This document shows, in pieces, positions 16,576 through 24,440 of a DNA stretch of 33,176 nt; position 1 is the first letter of the stretch; each line of letters opens with the position of its first letter. The notes under the pieces were generated by a model that searched no databases, was not told the origin of the DNA, and saw only the letters and a list, made by a program, of their open reading frames with translations. A program made the position numbers and the translations under genes. This DNA comes from Dehalococcoidia bacterium (lineage in GTDB: Bacteria > Chloroflexota > Dehalococcoidia > UBA2247 > RBG-13-53-26), in the NCBI GenBank assembly GCA_030372995.1, contig JAUCPZ010000224.1, positions 1-33,176 on the forward strand. The letters are read 5' to 3'.

Positions 16576-16611
16576 GTACGTGTACGTATTTTCGGTGGCA
16601 AGAGTACGTAT
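16576..16611. promoter_or_regulatory. TACGTA repeat cluster upstream of acsE promoter
   Basis: GTACGTGTACGTATT (16576-16590) and GTACGTAT (16604-16611) give overlapping TACGT(G/A) half-sites, roughly 70-105 bases before the -35 of the acsE promoter. The spacing suggests a binding site for a dimeric regulator; no regulator is identified. Confidence 0.35.
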
Positions 16612-16680
16612 CCTGATGTGGTCCGGTGTGGGCTGATCTCTATCTCTTCGACGCGGCAAGAACGCTCCATCACCAACGCT

Positions 16681-16709
16681 TTGTTGTAGGAAATGCCCGA
16701 TGCTATAAT
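16681..16709 (+). promoter_or_regulatory. Promoter of the CODH/ACS operon
   Basis: TTGTTG (16681-16686), 17 bases, TATAAT (16704-16709): a near-consensus sigma-70 promoter. Transcription would begin near 16716 and give a 5' leader of about 177 bases before acsE. Confidence 0.65.
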
Positions 16710-16715
16710 TCCGAT

Positions 16716-16892
16716 ATTGCAGAAAGAGAACGAACGACCGCCGAATCCAGCCGACGCTATTGTGATTGGATGCGTTATCCCCGATAATTGGCGGTCGGTG
16801 ATTGCTCCAGACCTGCGGGGCGGGGAGAGATTAGCTTTTGCTAGGATCCCTGACACATTGGAGACCGATAGTTTCGTGCGGAGAGATGGGCC
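16716..16892 (+). promoter_or_regulatory. Structured 5' leader of acsE
   Basis: The leader can fold with a long-range stem CGACCGCC / GGCGGTCG (first arm near 16735, second near 16790) that encloses a small hairpin GGAT-GCGTT-ATCC. A GGAGA ribosome binding site lies 8 bases before the ATG. It does not match the cobalamin or THF riboswitch consensus that I can recall. A regulatory role is inference. Confidence 0.35.
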
Positions 16893-17771
16893 ATGATAAT
16901 CATCGGTGAGAACATCCATATCATCTCGAAGGCAGTGTCCAGGGCGATCAAGAGCCGGGACGCCAAGGTTATCCAGGATCTGGCGATGACGCAGTCCCAG
17001 GCCGGTGCGCACTACATTGATCTGAACCTCGGCCCGGCGACCAAAGACCCCATCGAGACCACTGAGTGGCTGGTGAAGACGGTGCAGGACGTCGTCGATC
17101 TGCCACTCTCCATCGACACCCTGAGCCCGGTGGCCATGGACGTCGGGCTGAAGATGTGCAAGAGGAGACCCTTGCTCAACTCCGCGTCCGGCAAGGCCAA
17201 CAGCAAGGAGCACATGCTGCCTCTCGCCAAGAAGTACAGCGCCGAAGTGGTCATCTCGGTACTCACGGACAAGGGGTGTCCGATGGACGTGGCTTCGCGG
17301 TCGGAAAGCATCATGGACACGGTGGCGTACGCCAACCGTCTTGGCATTCCCAATGAGGACATCTGGGTGGACCCCATCTTGCTCCCGGTGAGCGCCGATC
17401 AGAATCAGGCGAAGGAAGTGATGGAATTCATCAAGATACTCCCCGACATACTTCCGGGGGTGAAATCGACCCTGGGCTTGTCCAACCTCTCGAACGGTAC
17501 GCCTCCGCAGCGCCGGGGAATACTCAATCGCACCTACATGATCATGCTGGCCCGGTGTGGCATGTACTCGGTGATCGCGGATGCCCTCGACCGGCAGCTT
17601 ATGGCTCTGAACAGAGGAGAGTTGCCCGAGATCGTTAAGCTGGTTTACCAGGTGATGGACGGCGAGGACATCGACATGGCCTCGCTCCCGGCGGACGCGC
17701 GCGATTACGTGAAGACGGCCAAGGTCCTTACGGGTGAGAAGCTGTACTCACATTCCTGGCTGGAAGACTGA
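16893..17771 (+). CDS. acsE: Methyltetrahydrofolate:corrinoid/Fe-S protein methyltransferase
   Basis: AcsE moves the methyl group from methyl-THF to the cobalt of the corrinoid iron-sulfur protein, the last step of the methyl branch of the Wood-Ljungdahl pathway. The 292 residues form a DHPS-like TIM barrel. Recognisable features are the N-terminal MIIIGENIHI, the pterin-binding segments HYIDLNLGPA and LPLSIDTLSP, NSASG, and GLSNLSNG, which contains the conserved Asn. It is longer than the roughly 262-residue Moorella enzyme because of a C-terminal tail. It is first in the operon; cdhD starts 17 bases later. Use of a bacterial folate-type methyltransferase beside archaeal-type Cdh subunits shows that the carrier is THF, not methanopterin. 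Confidence 0.95.
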   Translation: MIIIGENIHIISKAVSRAIKSRDAKVIQDLAMTQSQAGAHYIDLNLGPATKDPIETTEWLVKTVQDVVDLPLSIDTLSPVAMDVGLKMCKRRPLLNSASGKANSKEHMLPLAKKYSAEVVISVLTDKGCPMDVASRSESIMDTVAYANRLGIPNEDIWVDPILLPVSADQNQAKEVMEFIKILPDILPGVKSTLGLSNLSNGTPPQRRGILNRTYMIMLARCGMYSVIADALDRQLMALNRGELPEIVKLVYQVMDGEDIDMASLPADARDYVKTAKVLTGEKLYSHSWLED

Positions 17772-17788
17772 AGCGAGAGGGAGACAGA

Positions 17789-18694
17789 GTGCAGTACAGA
17801 GCGCCGGTCGAGGCGTACACCGGGACAGTGAGAGAGGTAACCATCGGGGCCGGTTCCAAGGTCTTGAAGATAGGGGGTGAAACCGCCCTCCCATTTCACT
17901 TCTTTGACCAGGGAGACATCCCCAACCCGCCCCGCCTCGCCCTCGAGGTTTGGGACATGCCCCCCAAGGACTGGGCAAGGTGGGTTATCGAGCCCTTTCA
18001 GGATGTCATCTCCGATCCGGTGAAATGGGCCGTCAGGAGTGCGAAGCACGGTGCAGATGCGGTATGCCTGCACTTGGCCAGCGCTGATCCGGCGGCCGCG
18101 GACACGGCGCCCGAGGCTGCGGCGCAGACCGTGAAAGACGTGGCCGAAGCCATCCCGGTGCCGCTCGTTGTCTACGGCCCGGATGACGAGAACAAGAGCG
18201 CCGCTGTCCTCGCCAGGGTGGCCGAAGTCTGCCGCGGAGAGAATCTACTGCTTGGCCCCGCAGTCAAGGAGAACTACGAGGCCATCGCCAAGGCGGCGCT
18301 CGATCACGGTCACTGCCTCATCGCCCAGACTTCGCTCGATATCAACCTGGCGAAAGAGCTGAACATCAAGATCTGCAAGTCCTTCCCGCCTGACAGGGTG
18401 GTGATTGACCCCGTCAGCTCAGCACTCGGCTACGGCATGGAGTACAGCTTCAGCATCATGGAGCGCATCAAACAGACCGGCGTCATCTTCAAGGACAACA
18501 TGACCCAGATGCCGACCATCGCCAACTTGGCGGGCGAATGCTGGAAGACCAAGGAAGCCAAGGAGGACAAGACCCAGGGCATACTATGGGAAGGGATGAC
18601 GGCTGTCTCTCTGCTCCTCGCCGGGGCAAATCTGGCAGTGCTGCGGCACCCGGAGACGCTGCGATATGTCAAAAAGTTGTTTGGGCTGAAGTGA
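17789..18694 (+). CDS. cdhD: CODH/ACS corrinoid Fe-S protein small (delta) subunit
   Basis: This is the small subunit (AcsD/CdhD, delta) of the corrinoid iron-sulfur protein that carries the methyl group from AcsE to acetyl-CoA synthase. The 301 residues form a TIM barrel with no cysteine cluster of its own, as expected. Signature stretches are LALEVWDMPPKDWA, HGADAVCLHLAS, VYGPDDENK and VIDPVSSALGYGMEYS. It starts with GTG after an AGAGG. The stop lies 3 bases before the GTG of cdhA, so the pair is translationally coupled. The gene for its partner, CdhE, lies at the far end of the operon, 7.5 kb away, which is unusual since the two form a heterodimer. Confidence 0.94.
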   Translation: MQYRAPVEAYTGTVREVTIGAGSKVLKIGGETALPFHFFDQGDIPNPPRLALEVWDMPPKDWARWVIEPFQDVISDPVKWAVRSAKHGADAVCLHLASADPAAADTAPEAAAQTVKDVAEAIPVPLVVYGPDDENKSAAVLARVAEVCRGENLLLGPAVKENYEAIAKAALDHGHCLIAQTSLDINLAKELNIKICKSFPPDRVVIDPVSSALGYGMEYSFSIMERIKQTGVIFKDNMTQMPTIANLAGECWKTKEAKEDKTQGILWEGMTAVSLLLAGANLAVLRHPETLRYVKKLFGLK

Positions 18695-18697
18695 TCC

Positions 18698-21016
18698 GTG
18701 ACTGATCCAAAAGCGAAGGAACCGAAGAAGACCCGCAAGCGGCAGCGGATCGAAGAGACCATCCGCGCCAGCGATCCATGGGAGCCCGTGGGCCAGACGC
18801 CGATGCCCGAGATCCCCGACCTGCGGAGCTGGGACATGAGGCTCATGAAGGCGTACCCACCGATGTACGCGCCTTTCTGCGATGTCTGCTGCTTCTGCAC
18901 CTACGGCAAGTGTGACCTGACGTGCGGCAAGAAGGGTGGGTGTGGCATCGACATCGGCGGCCAGCAGGGACGGATCGTGCTGCTGGCCGCGTGTATGGGC
19001 CTGTCGGCCCATGGTGCCCATGCCCGGCATGTCATCGACCACCTCATCGAGCATCACGGCGAGGACCTCAAGATCGACCTCGGAGGAAACGTGGCTGTGG
19101 AGGCCCCCAATATCCGGCTGGTGCTGGGCCTGAAGCCTGAGACGCTGAAGGACCTGAGGACGGCTGTTGAGTACGTGGAGAGCGAATTGATACATCTCAT
19201 TTCATCGCTCCACACGGGCCAGGAAGGAAGCAACCTGGACTATGAGTCCAAGGCCCTCCACGCCAGTATGCTGGACCATGTGGCCATGGAAGCCGCTGAC
19301 ATCGCCCAGATCATCGGCTTTAGGTTCCCTACCTCCACAGCCGAGACGCCGCTCGTAGACATGGGCTGCGCCGTTCTGGATGGGGAGAAGCCGACGATCA
19401 TAGTCGTGGGCCATAACCCGGTCACCTCGACCACTATCATGGATTACCTGAGACAGAACGATCTGCGCGATAAGGTGGAGGTTGGCGGGCTCTGCTGCAC
19501 CGCCCACGAGACCAGCCGGTACGATGACCACGTCAGGGTCATCGGCCCGCTTTCGCGGCAGCTCTTCTACATCAGAACGGGCATCGCCGATGTGGTGGTG
19601 ACCGACGAGCAGTGCATCAGAACTGACCTGCTGGACGAAGCTAGAAAAGTGGGATCCGGGTTCATCGCTACTTCGGACAAGGCCTGCTATGGATTGGAGG
19701 ATGCGACCGAAAAGGACGCCGACGAGATAGTGTGGGAGATGGTCGAACACGGAAAACAGTTCCTGATCCTGGATCCCCACAAAGCCGGACAGGTGGCAGT
19801 GAGGGTGGCCCTGGCACTCGCGCCCCGGAGAAGAAGCGAGATCATCAGCGATGCGGAAGCTCAAGAACTGGCCAAGAAGTGCGTGGAGTGCGACATGTGC
19901 GAGCGGGTCTGCCCGAACATGCTGGACATCAGCGTGGCTGTCAGCCAGGTGGCCAAGGGTAACATGGATCCCATGAAAGAACTATTCGATAAGTGTCTCG
20001 GTTGCGGCAAGTGCCAGGAGGAGTGCACCCATGGTGTGCCCGTGTTCAAGATCATGCAGACCGCCGCCAGGACCGAGGCCTACAAGATGAGGACTGGGCG
20101 CGGCCCGATCATGGACACCGAGATCCGCAATGTCGGCGCTCCCATCGTGCTGGGAACGATCCCCGGCGTGGTGGCGTTTGTCGGTTGCTCCAACTATCCG
20201 GATATGACCGATCTGGCCGAGATGGCCGAGGAGTTTGCCAAGAGGAAATACATCGTGGTGCTCAGCGGCTGTGCCGCCATGGCCGTGGGCATGAAGAAGG
20301 ATGCCGAGGGGAAGACCATCTACGAGAAGTACCCTCCCAGCTTCGAGGCCGGCGGTGTGATCAATGTGGGTTCCTGTGTGGCCAATGCCCACATCACGGG
20401 AGCTGCCATCAAGATCGCCAACATCTTCGCCACGCTGCCGCTGCGCGGCAACTATGAAGTGATTGCGGACTACATCCTCAACCGCGTGGGGGCGGTCGGG
20501 GTGGCATGGGGCGCCTATTCGCAGAAGGCGGTCAGCATAGCCACCGGGTGCAACCGCCTGGGCATACCCGTGGTGCTGGGACCACATTCATCGAAATACC
20601 GCCGCCTCTTCCTTTCGCGGAAGGAAGAGGGCGACTGGACAGTCAGGGATGGCCGCAAGGGCGAGATGGTGGACACCGGTGAGCCTTCTCCGGAGCACCT
20701 GGCCTATGTCACGGAGACCAAAGAGAGAGCGATGATCACCATTGCCAAGCTCTGCATCCGGAAGAACGACACTCCGCAGGGCCGGGCCCTGAAGCTGAAC
20801 CACTACATCTCGCTGTACAAGAAATACATGGGCGGTGGATTGCCACCGGACCTGCACCTCTTCGTCAGGACGGACAAGGACCTGCCCATCGTCTACAAGA
20901 AGGAAGCTTCGGCGTACCTGAAGGATGTCGGTTGGAAGCCGAAGCCCGTTCTGACCCTGCCGACACTGATTGGGACGTATCCCAGCAAAGTGCCGCCGGA
21001 TGCGGTGATTCACTAG
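18698..21016 (+). CDS. cdhA: CO dehydrogenase alpha subunit, archaeal (ACDS) type
   Basis: This is the nickel-iron CO dehydrogenase subunit, 772 residues, of the CdhA type known from archaeal acetyl-CoA decarbonylase/synthase. Bacterial CooS/AcsA is about 640-675 residues. The N-terminal cysteine-rich block (C61, C64, C65, C67, C72, C76, C82) supplies the D and B clusters, followed by GLSAHGAHARH. An inserted ferredoxin-like segment (about residues 398-450) has CVECDMCERVCP and CLGCGKCQEEC. This insert is diagnostic of CdhA and absent in CooS. The C-cluster region has VGSCVANAHITGA and GPHSSKYRR. GTG start. It catalyses reversible CO2 to CO reduction. The NuoEFG-like genes follow after a 180-base gap holding a repeat, and the epsilon partner CdhB lies beyond them. 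Confidence 0.95.
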   Translation: MTDPKAKEPKKTRKRQRIEETIRASDPWEPVGQTPMPEIPDLRSWDMRLMKAYPPMYAPFCDVCCFCTYGKCDLTCGKKGGCGIDIGGQQGRIVLLAACMGLSAHGAHARHVIDHLIEHHGEDLKIDLGGNVAVEAPNIRLVLGLKPETLKDLRTAVEYVESELIHLISSLHTGQEGSNLDYESKALHASMLDHVAMEAADIAQIIGFRFPTSTAETPLVDMGCAVLDGEKPTIIVVGHNPVTSTTIMDYLRQNDLRDKVEVGGLCCTAHETSRYDDHVRVIGPLSRQLFYIRTGIADVVVTDEQCIRTDLLDEARKVGSGFIATSDKACYGLEDATEKDADEIVWEMVEHGKQFLILDPHKAGQVAVRVALALAPRRRSEIISDAEAQELAKKCVECDMCERVCPNMLDISVAVSQVAKGNMDPMKELFDKCLGCGKCQEECTHGVPVFKIMQTAARTEAYKMRTGRGPIMDTEIRNVGAPIVLGTIPGVVAFVGCSNYPDMTDLAEMAEEFAKRKYIVVLSGCAAMAVGMKKDAEGKTIYEKYPPSFEAGGVINVGSCVANAHITGAAIKIANIFATLPLRGNYEVIADYILNRVGAVGVAWGAYSQKAVSIATGCNRLGIPVVLGPHSSKYRRLFLSRKEEGDWTVRDGRKGEMVDTGEPSPEHLAYVTETKERAMITIAKLCIRKNDTPQGRALKLNHYISLYKKYMGGGLPPDLHLFVRTDKDLPIVYKKEASAYLKDVGWKPKPVLTLPTLIGTYPSKVPPDAVIH

Positions 21017-21099
21017 GAGGAAGGAACGGTATTTCGCGGCCATGACGGAGCATGGCCCCCCGAGGGCGAAGCGGCGCTTTGCCCCTACGGAAACGTGTT

Positions 21100-21172
21100 G
21101 GGGCGTGCAGAGGAGCCAAGCCCCTCTGCGTTTCTTCTCAATCCCCCAAGATTGGGGGATCGAGGGGGTTGA
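21100..21172 (+). repeat. Two-hairpin intergenic repeat, copy A
   Basis: Hairpin 1 is GCAGAGG / CCTCTGC (21107-21129), followed by TTTCTTCTC. Hairpin 2 is ATCCCCCAA / TTGGGGGAT (21141-21160), a perfect 9-bp stem, followed by GAGGGGGTTGA. The same order of parts recurs at 27834-27912 and partly at 30160-30214 and 30960-30997, always in + orientation before a + strand gene. Confidence 0.8.
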
Positions 21173-21196
21173 AGCCTCCCATCCAGGAGACCTGAT

Positions 21197-21655
21197 TTGA
21201 CCGGAGTGACAGCGCTCGTCAGCAAGGTGGTTGAGAGCCACCACCGAGACAAGGATCAACTGATCCAGGTCCTGCTGGATCTGCAGGGCAGACTCGGCTG
21301 GCTTCCGCAGGAAGCACTGACAGAAGTCGGCCGCCAACTGCGCGTGCCGGTCACGCGCATCTACCAGGTGGCCAGCTACTATAAGGCATTCAGTTTTGCG
21401 CCTAAAGGCCGCCACACCATCAAGGTCTGCCTGGGCACCGCCTGCCACGTCCGTGGCGCCGCCAGAGTGCTGGAGAAGATGGAGACGGACCTCGGCATCA
21501 AGCGCACTGAGACGACGCCCGATCTGAAGTACACCCTGGAGACGGTTAACTGCGTGGGCTGCTGCGCTCTGGGGCCGATGGTGATGGTCGATGGCCAGTA
21601 TCACGGACAGATATCCAGCGACAAGGTCAGCCCGCTGCTGGAGAAGTACGAATAG
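21197..21655 (+). CDS. nuoE: NuoE/HydC-like 2Fe-2S subunit
   Basis: This is the thioredoxin-like [2Fe-2S] subunit of an NAD(H)-dependent flavoprotein complex, 152 residues, a normal length for NuoE/HydC. The cluster ligands are C78 and C83 (CLGTACHVRGA), then C119 and C123 (NCVGCCALGP). The N-terminal helical part includes LLDLQGRLGWLPQEAL and the conserved VASYYKAFSFAP. The start is a TTG at 21197, with AGGAGA 6 bases upstream. The NuoF-like gene begins 2 bases after the stop. Placed inside a CODH/ACS operon rather than a complex I or hydrogenase operon, it most likely takes part in moving electrons between NAD(H), ferredoxin and CODH. Confidence 0.93.
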   Translation: MTGVTALVSKVVESHHRDKDQLIQVLLDLQGRLGWLPQEALTEVGRQLRVPVTRIYQVASYYKAFSFAPKGRHTIKVCLGTACHVRGAARVLEKMETDLGIKRTETTPDLKYTLETVNCVGCCALGPMVMVDGQYHGQISSDKVSPLLEKYE

Positions 21656-21657
21656 AG

Positions 21658-23589
21658 ATGCAGGTTCAGAAACAGGCACGCCGAATCAACTCTGGCCAAG
21701 AGCTTGAGGCCCTGCGGAAGTCCATTCTCAATGCGAAGGACCCTGCAAGGCCCTGCGTTGCACTGTGCGTCGGCACCGGCTGTCTGGCCTACGGGTGCAT
21801 GGACATTCTCGGTGCGTTCAAGAGAGAGATAGCTGCGCACGGCCTGCAGGACAAGGTTGAAGTCAGGGCCACGGGCTGTCCGGGATTCTGCGAACGCGGC
21901 GCGCTGCTGACCATCTACCCGCAGGGCTTCTTCTACCAGCGGGTCAAGGTCGAGGACGTGCCTGAGATCATTTCGGAGACCATGCTCAAAGGCAAGGTCA
22001 TCGAGCGTCTTCTCTATGTTGACCCGAACACAGGCGAGCGCTACGTGAAAGAAGCCGACGTGCCTTTCTACAAGAAGCAGCAGCGTCTGCTTCTCGGTAG
22101 CAACAGCCGGATCGACCCGACCTCGATCGAGGACTACCTGGCCATTGGCGGATATGCCGCCCTGGCGAAGGCGCTGCACCAGATGAGCCCGGAGCAGGTG
22201 CTGGCCGAGGTGAAGAAGGCGGACCTGCGAGGCCGGGGCGGTGGCGGCTTCCCCGCAGGCGCTAAATGGGAGGAGACCAGAAACGCCCCCGGCGACATCA
22301 AGTACGTCATCGTCAACTGCGATGAGGGCGACCCAGGTGCGTACATGGACCGGTCGCTGACCGAAGGCAATCCTCATGCGGTCCTGGAGGGTCTCATCAT
22401 CGGAGCCTACGCCATAGGAGCTCACGAGGGTTTCATCTATGTCCGCCAGGAGTACCCGCTGGCATGCGATAACCTGAACATTGCCATCCGGCAGGCGCAG
22501 GAATACGGACTGCTGGGCGAGAACATCCTGGGATCAGGCTTCACCTTCACGGTGAAGGTCCACCGCGGCGCGGGTGCCTTTGTTTCGGGCGAGTCATCCG
22601 CGCTCATGAGCGCTATCGAGGGCAAGGTAGGCGAACCGCGCATGAAGTATGTTCACACTGCGGTCAGCGGCATCAAGGGACGGCCTTCGAACCTGAACAA
22701 CGTGGAGACCTGGGCCAACGTCCCGCTGATCATCGACAAAGGCGCCGACTGGTTCCGCTCCATCGGCACTGAAGGGAGCAAGGGGACCAAGATCTTCTCG
22801 CTGGTCGGCAAGGTGAACAACACCGGCCTCGTGGAGATCCCCATGGGCATGACCCTGCGGGAGATCATCTACGGCATCGGGGGCGGGATCATTAAGGGCA
22901 AGCGGTTCAAGGGCGTGCAGACCGGCGGGCCTTCAGGCGGCATCCTGCCGGAGCAGTGTCTGGATACTCCCGTAGATTTCGACGAACTGGCCAAGCTGGG
23001 CTCGATGATGGGGTCGGGTGGCATGGTGGTGATGGATGAGGACACGTGCATGGTTGACGTGGCCCGGTATTTCGTCAGTTTCCTGTGCGAAGAATCGTGC
23101 GGGAAGTGCATACCGTGCCGCGAGGGATTAAGGGTGTTGCGGCAGATACTGACGGATATCTGCGAAGGACGCGGCCGGCCGGAGGACATCGGCGTGATCA
23201 AGGAGATCGCCGAGGTGATGGCGGATGCCTCGCTCTGCGCGCTGGGCACCACAGCCGCCAACCCGGTACTGACCACGCTGCGTTACTTCGGTGAGGAATA
23301 TGAAGCGCACATCAGGGACAAGCGCTGCCCCGCCAGGTTCTGCAAGAGCCTGACGTCCTACTACATCGACCCGCAGAAGTGCAGCGCCTGCCTTATCTGT
23401 TTGAGGAACTGCCCGGCATCGGCGATCACTGGCGACAAGGGAATCGTCCACTGGATCGACCAGGAGAAATGCACCAGGTGCGGTGTGTGCTTCGAGGTCT
23501 GCCCGGACCGCTTCAGCGCCGTGCTGAGGATTTCGGGAGGGCCGGTACCACCTCCACCACCAGCTGGGACGAGAGTGAAACGCGAGTAG
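21658..23589 (+). CDS. nuoF: NuoF/HydB-like NAD(H)-binding FMN subunit with extra Fe-S domains
   Basis: This 643-residue NADH-binding flavoprotein subunit is longer than NuoF of complex I (about 440) because it has domains at both ends, as in HydB, HndC and BfuB-type subunits. An N-terminal 2Fe-2S thioredoxin-like domain (C33, C37, C42, C74, C78) comes first. The FMN/NADH domain follows, with RGRGGGGFPAGAKW (191-204), CDEGDPGAYMDR and GAGAFVSGESSALM. A 4Fe-4S site ESCGKCIPCREG lies near 480. The C-terminal 2x[4Fe-4S] ferredoxin is CSACLICLRNCP (about 575) and CTRCGVCFEVCP (about 605). The proline-rich tail PVPPPPPAG is unusual. This domain set is typical of electron-bifurcating complexes, but no hydrogenase or formate dehydrogenase partner is encoded nearby. 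Confidence 0.93.
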   Translation: MQVQKQARRINSGQELEALRKSILNAKDPARPCVALCVGTGCLAYGCMDILGAFKREIAAHGLQDKVEVRATGCPGFCERGALLTIYPQGFFYQRVKVEDVPEIISETMLKGKVIERLLYVDPNTGERYVKEADVPFYKKQQRLLLGSNSRIDPTSIEDYLAIGGYAALAKALHQMSPEQVLAEVKKADLRGRGGGGFPAGAKWEETRNAPGDIKYVIVNCDEGDPGAYMDRSLTEGNPHAVLEGLIIGAYAIGAHEGFIYVRQEYPLACDNLNIAIRQAQEYGLLGENILGSGFTFTVKVHRGAGAFVSGESSALMSAIEGKVGEPRMKYVHTAVSGIKGRPSNLNNVETWANVPLIIDKGADWFRSIGTEGSKGTKIFSLVGKVNNTGLVEIPMGMTLREIIYGIGGGIIKGKRFKGVQTGGPSGGILPEQCLDTPVDFDELAKLGSMMGSGGMVVMDEDTCMVDVARYFVSFLCEESCGKCIPCREGLRVLRQILTDICEGRGRPEDIGVIKEIAEVMADASLCALGTTAANPVLTTLRYFGEEYEAHIRDKRCPARFCKSLTSYYIDPQKCSACLICLRNCPASAITGDKGIVHWIDQEKCTRCGVCFEVCPDRFSAVLRISGGPVPPPPPAGTRVKRE

Positions 23590-23611
23590 GGCGGCTTCTG
23601 GAATTGCAGCC

Positions 23612-23752
23612 ATGAGAGTAGATAGAAATGATCCAAACAAGAGGTATAGAGACTTCTGGGCTTGGCTGTCTGACGATTGGCACATTATCTTCTTGCTCGC
23701 CTTGCTGATAGGCTATGCGTACTACCTGAACACCACCACGGAGATGTCGTGA
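23612..23752 (+). CDS. 46-residue single-pass membrane microprotein
   Basis: A short frame between the NuoF- and NuoG-like genes encodes 46 residues. The charged N-terminus MRVDRNDPNKRYRDFWAWL is followed by a hydrophobic stretch IIFLLALLIGYAYYL (about 25-39) and a short polar tail. It predicts one transmembrane helix with a basic cytoplasmic side. No strong ribosome binding site is seen, which lowers confidence, but the amphipathic composition, the fit between operon genes and the clean stop argue for a real gene. It could anchor the otherwise soluble NuoEFG-like/CODH complex to the membrane; that is inference. Confidence 0.55.
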   Translation: MRVDRNDPNKRYRDFWAWLSDDWHIIFLLALLIGYAYYLNTTTEMS

Positions 23753-23801
23753 CAGAAGGCAATTCGGTGAAGAGACTGCTCAGACAACGCGTAAGAATGG
23801 C

Positions 23802-24437
23802 ATGGGAGACACGATAGTACTCAAGATCGACGGCCGCGAGGTGAGCGCCAGGCCGGGCATGACCGTTCTGGAGGTTGCCAGAGAAGCCGGCATTGATATT
23901 CCGGCCCTCTGCTATCACCAGAAGATGAAGCCCTACGGCGCCTGCCGCATCTGCAGCGTGGAGGCTGAGAAGGACGGCAAGGTCAAGGTGGTGGCCTCAT
24001 GTGGCTACCCGGCGGAGCCGGGCTTAATCATCCGGACGCGCTCGCCGCGCATCGACCGCATCCGGCGGACCGTCATCGAGCTGGTGGCGCCGCAGGCGAA
24101 CACGGACGGGGATCTCGGCGGCGACCTGAAGAAGCTGGCCGATGAGTATGGCGCCGACATACATCGTTTCGACGCGCGATTGCAGACGAAGTCGCACCGG
24201 TGCACGCTGTGCGGGCTGTGCGTCCGTTATTGCGACGAGGTGGTGGGAGCGCATGCCATCGGATTCGTGGGGAGGGGCATAGACCGGCGGGTAGTCTTCT
24301 TCCCGGATAAGGCATCGAAGGTCTGCGCCAACTGCCTGGGCTGCTTCAAGATATGTCCCACCGGCAAGATCGGCGCCGAGTCGGACGGCACATATTTCGG
24401 GTTCACTGTGGAGGACTTCCTGGCAGGCAGGTTGTAG
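23802..24437 (+). CDS. NuoG/HoxU-like Fe-S subunit, shortened
   Basis: This 211-residue iron-sulfur subunit resembles the N-terminus of NuoG, HoxU and HydA. The [2Fe-2S] ferredoxin domain uses C37, C48, C51 and C67. Two [4Fe-4S] sets follow: C134/C137/C140/C144 (CTLCGLCVRYC) and C175/C178/C181/C185 (CANCLGCFKICP). The His-Cys3 cluster motif that normally sits between them is absent; the stretch 95-130 has no cysteine. The molybdopterin-like domain of NuoG and the H-cluster domain of HydA are both missing. The stop lies 3 bases before cdhB. With the NuoE- and NuoF-like subunits it forms a complete diaphorase module. Its catalytic partner may be CODH itself or free ferredoxin. Confidence 0.9.
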   Translation: MGDTIVLKIDGREVSARPGMTVLEVAREAGIDIPALCYHQKMKPYGACRICSVEAEKDGKVKVVASCGYPAEPGLIIRTRSPRIDRIRRTVIELVAPQANTDGDLGGDLKKLADEYGADIHRFDARLQTKSHRCTLCGLCVRYCDEVVGAHAIGFVGRGIDRRVVFFPDKASKVCANCLGCFKICPTGKIGAESDGTYFGFTVEDFLAGRL

Positions 24438-24440
24438 GGA

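Noticed and set aside
16693..16896. 67-residue open frame ending in an ATGA overlap with acsE
   Set aside because: The -10 TATAAT (16704-16709) lies inside its first codons, so the transcript would start after its ATG; composition is not protein-like.
18698..21016. Bacterial CooS/AcsA-type CODH
   Set aside because: Length (772) and the inserted double ferredoxin motif match CdhA, and a CdhB gene is present.
23767..23817. 16-residue frame starting at GTG 23767
   Set aside because: Too short, overlaps the NuoG-like start, and has no ribosome binding site.
21197..24437. HydABC-type bifurcating hydrogenase
   Set aside because: NuoE-, NuoF- and NuoG-like parts fit, but no H-cluster cysteine motifs or hydrogenase domain are encoded.
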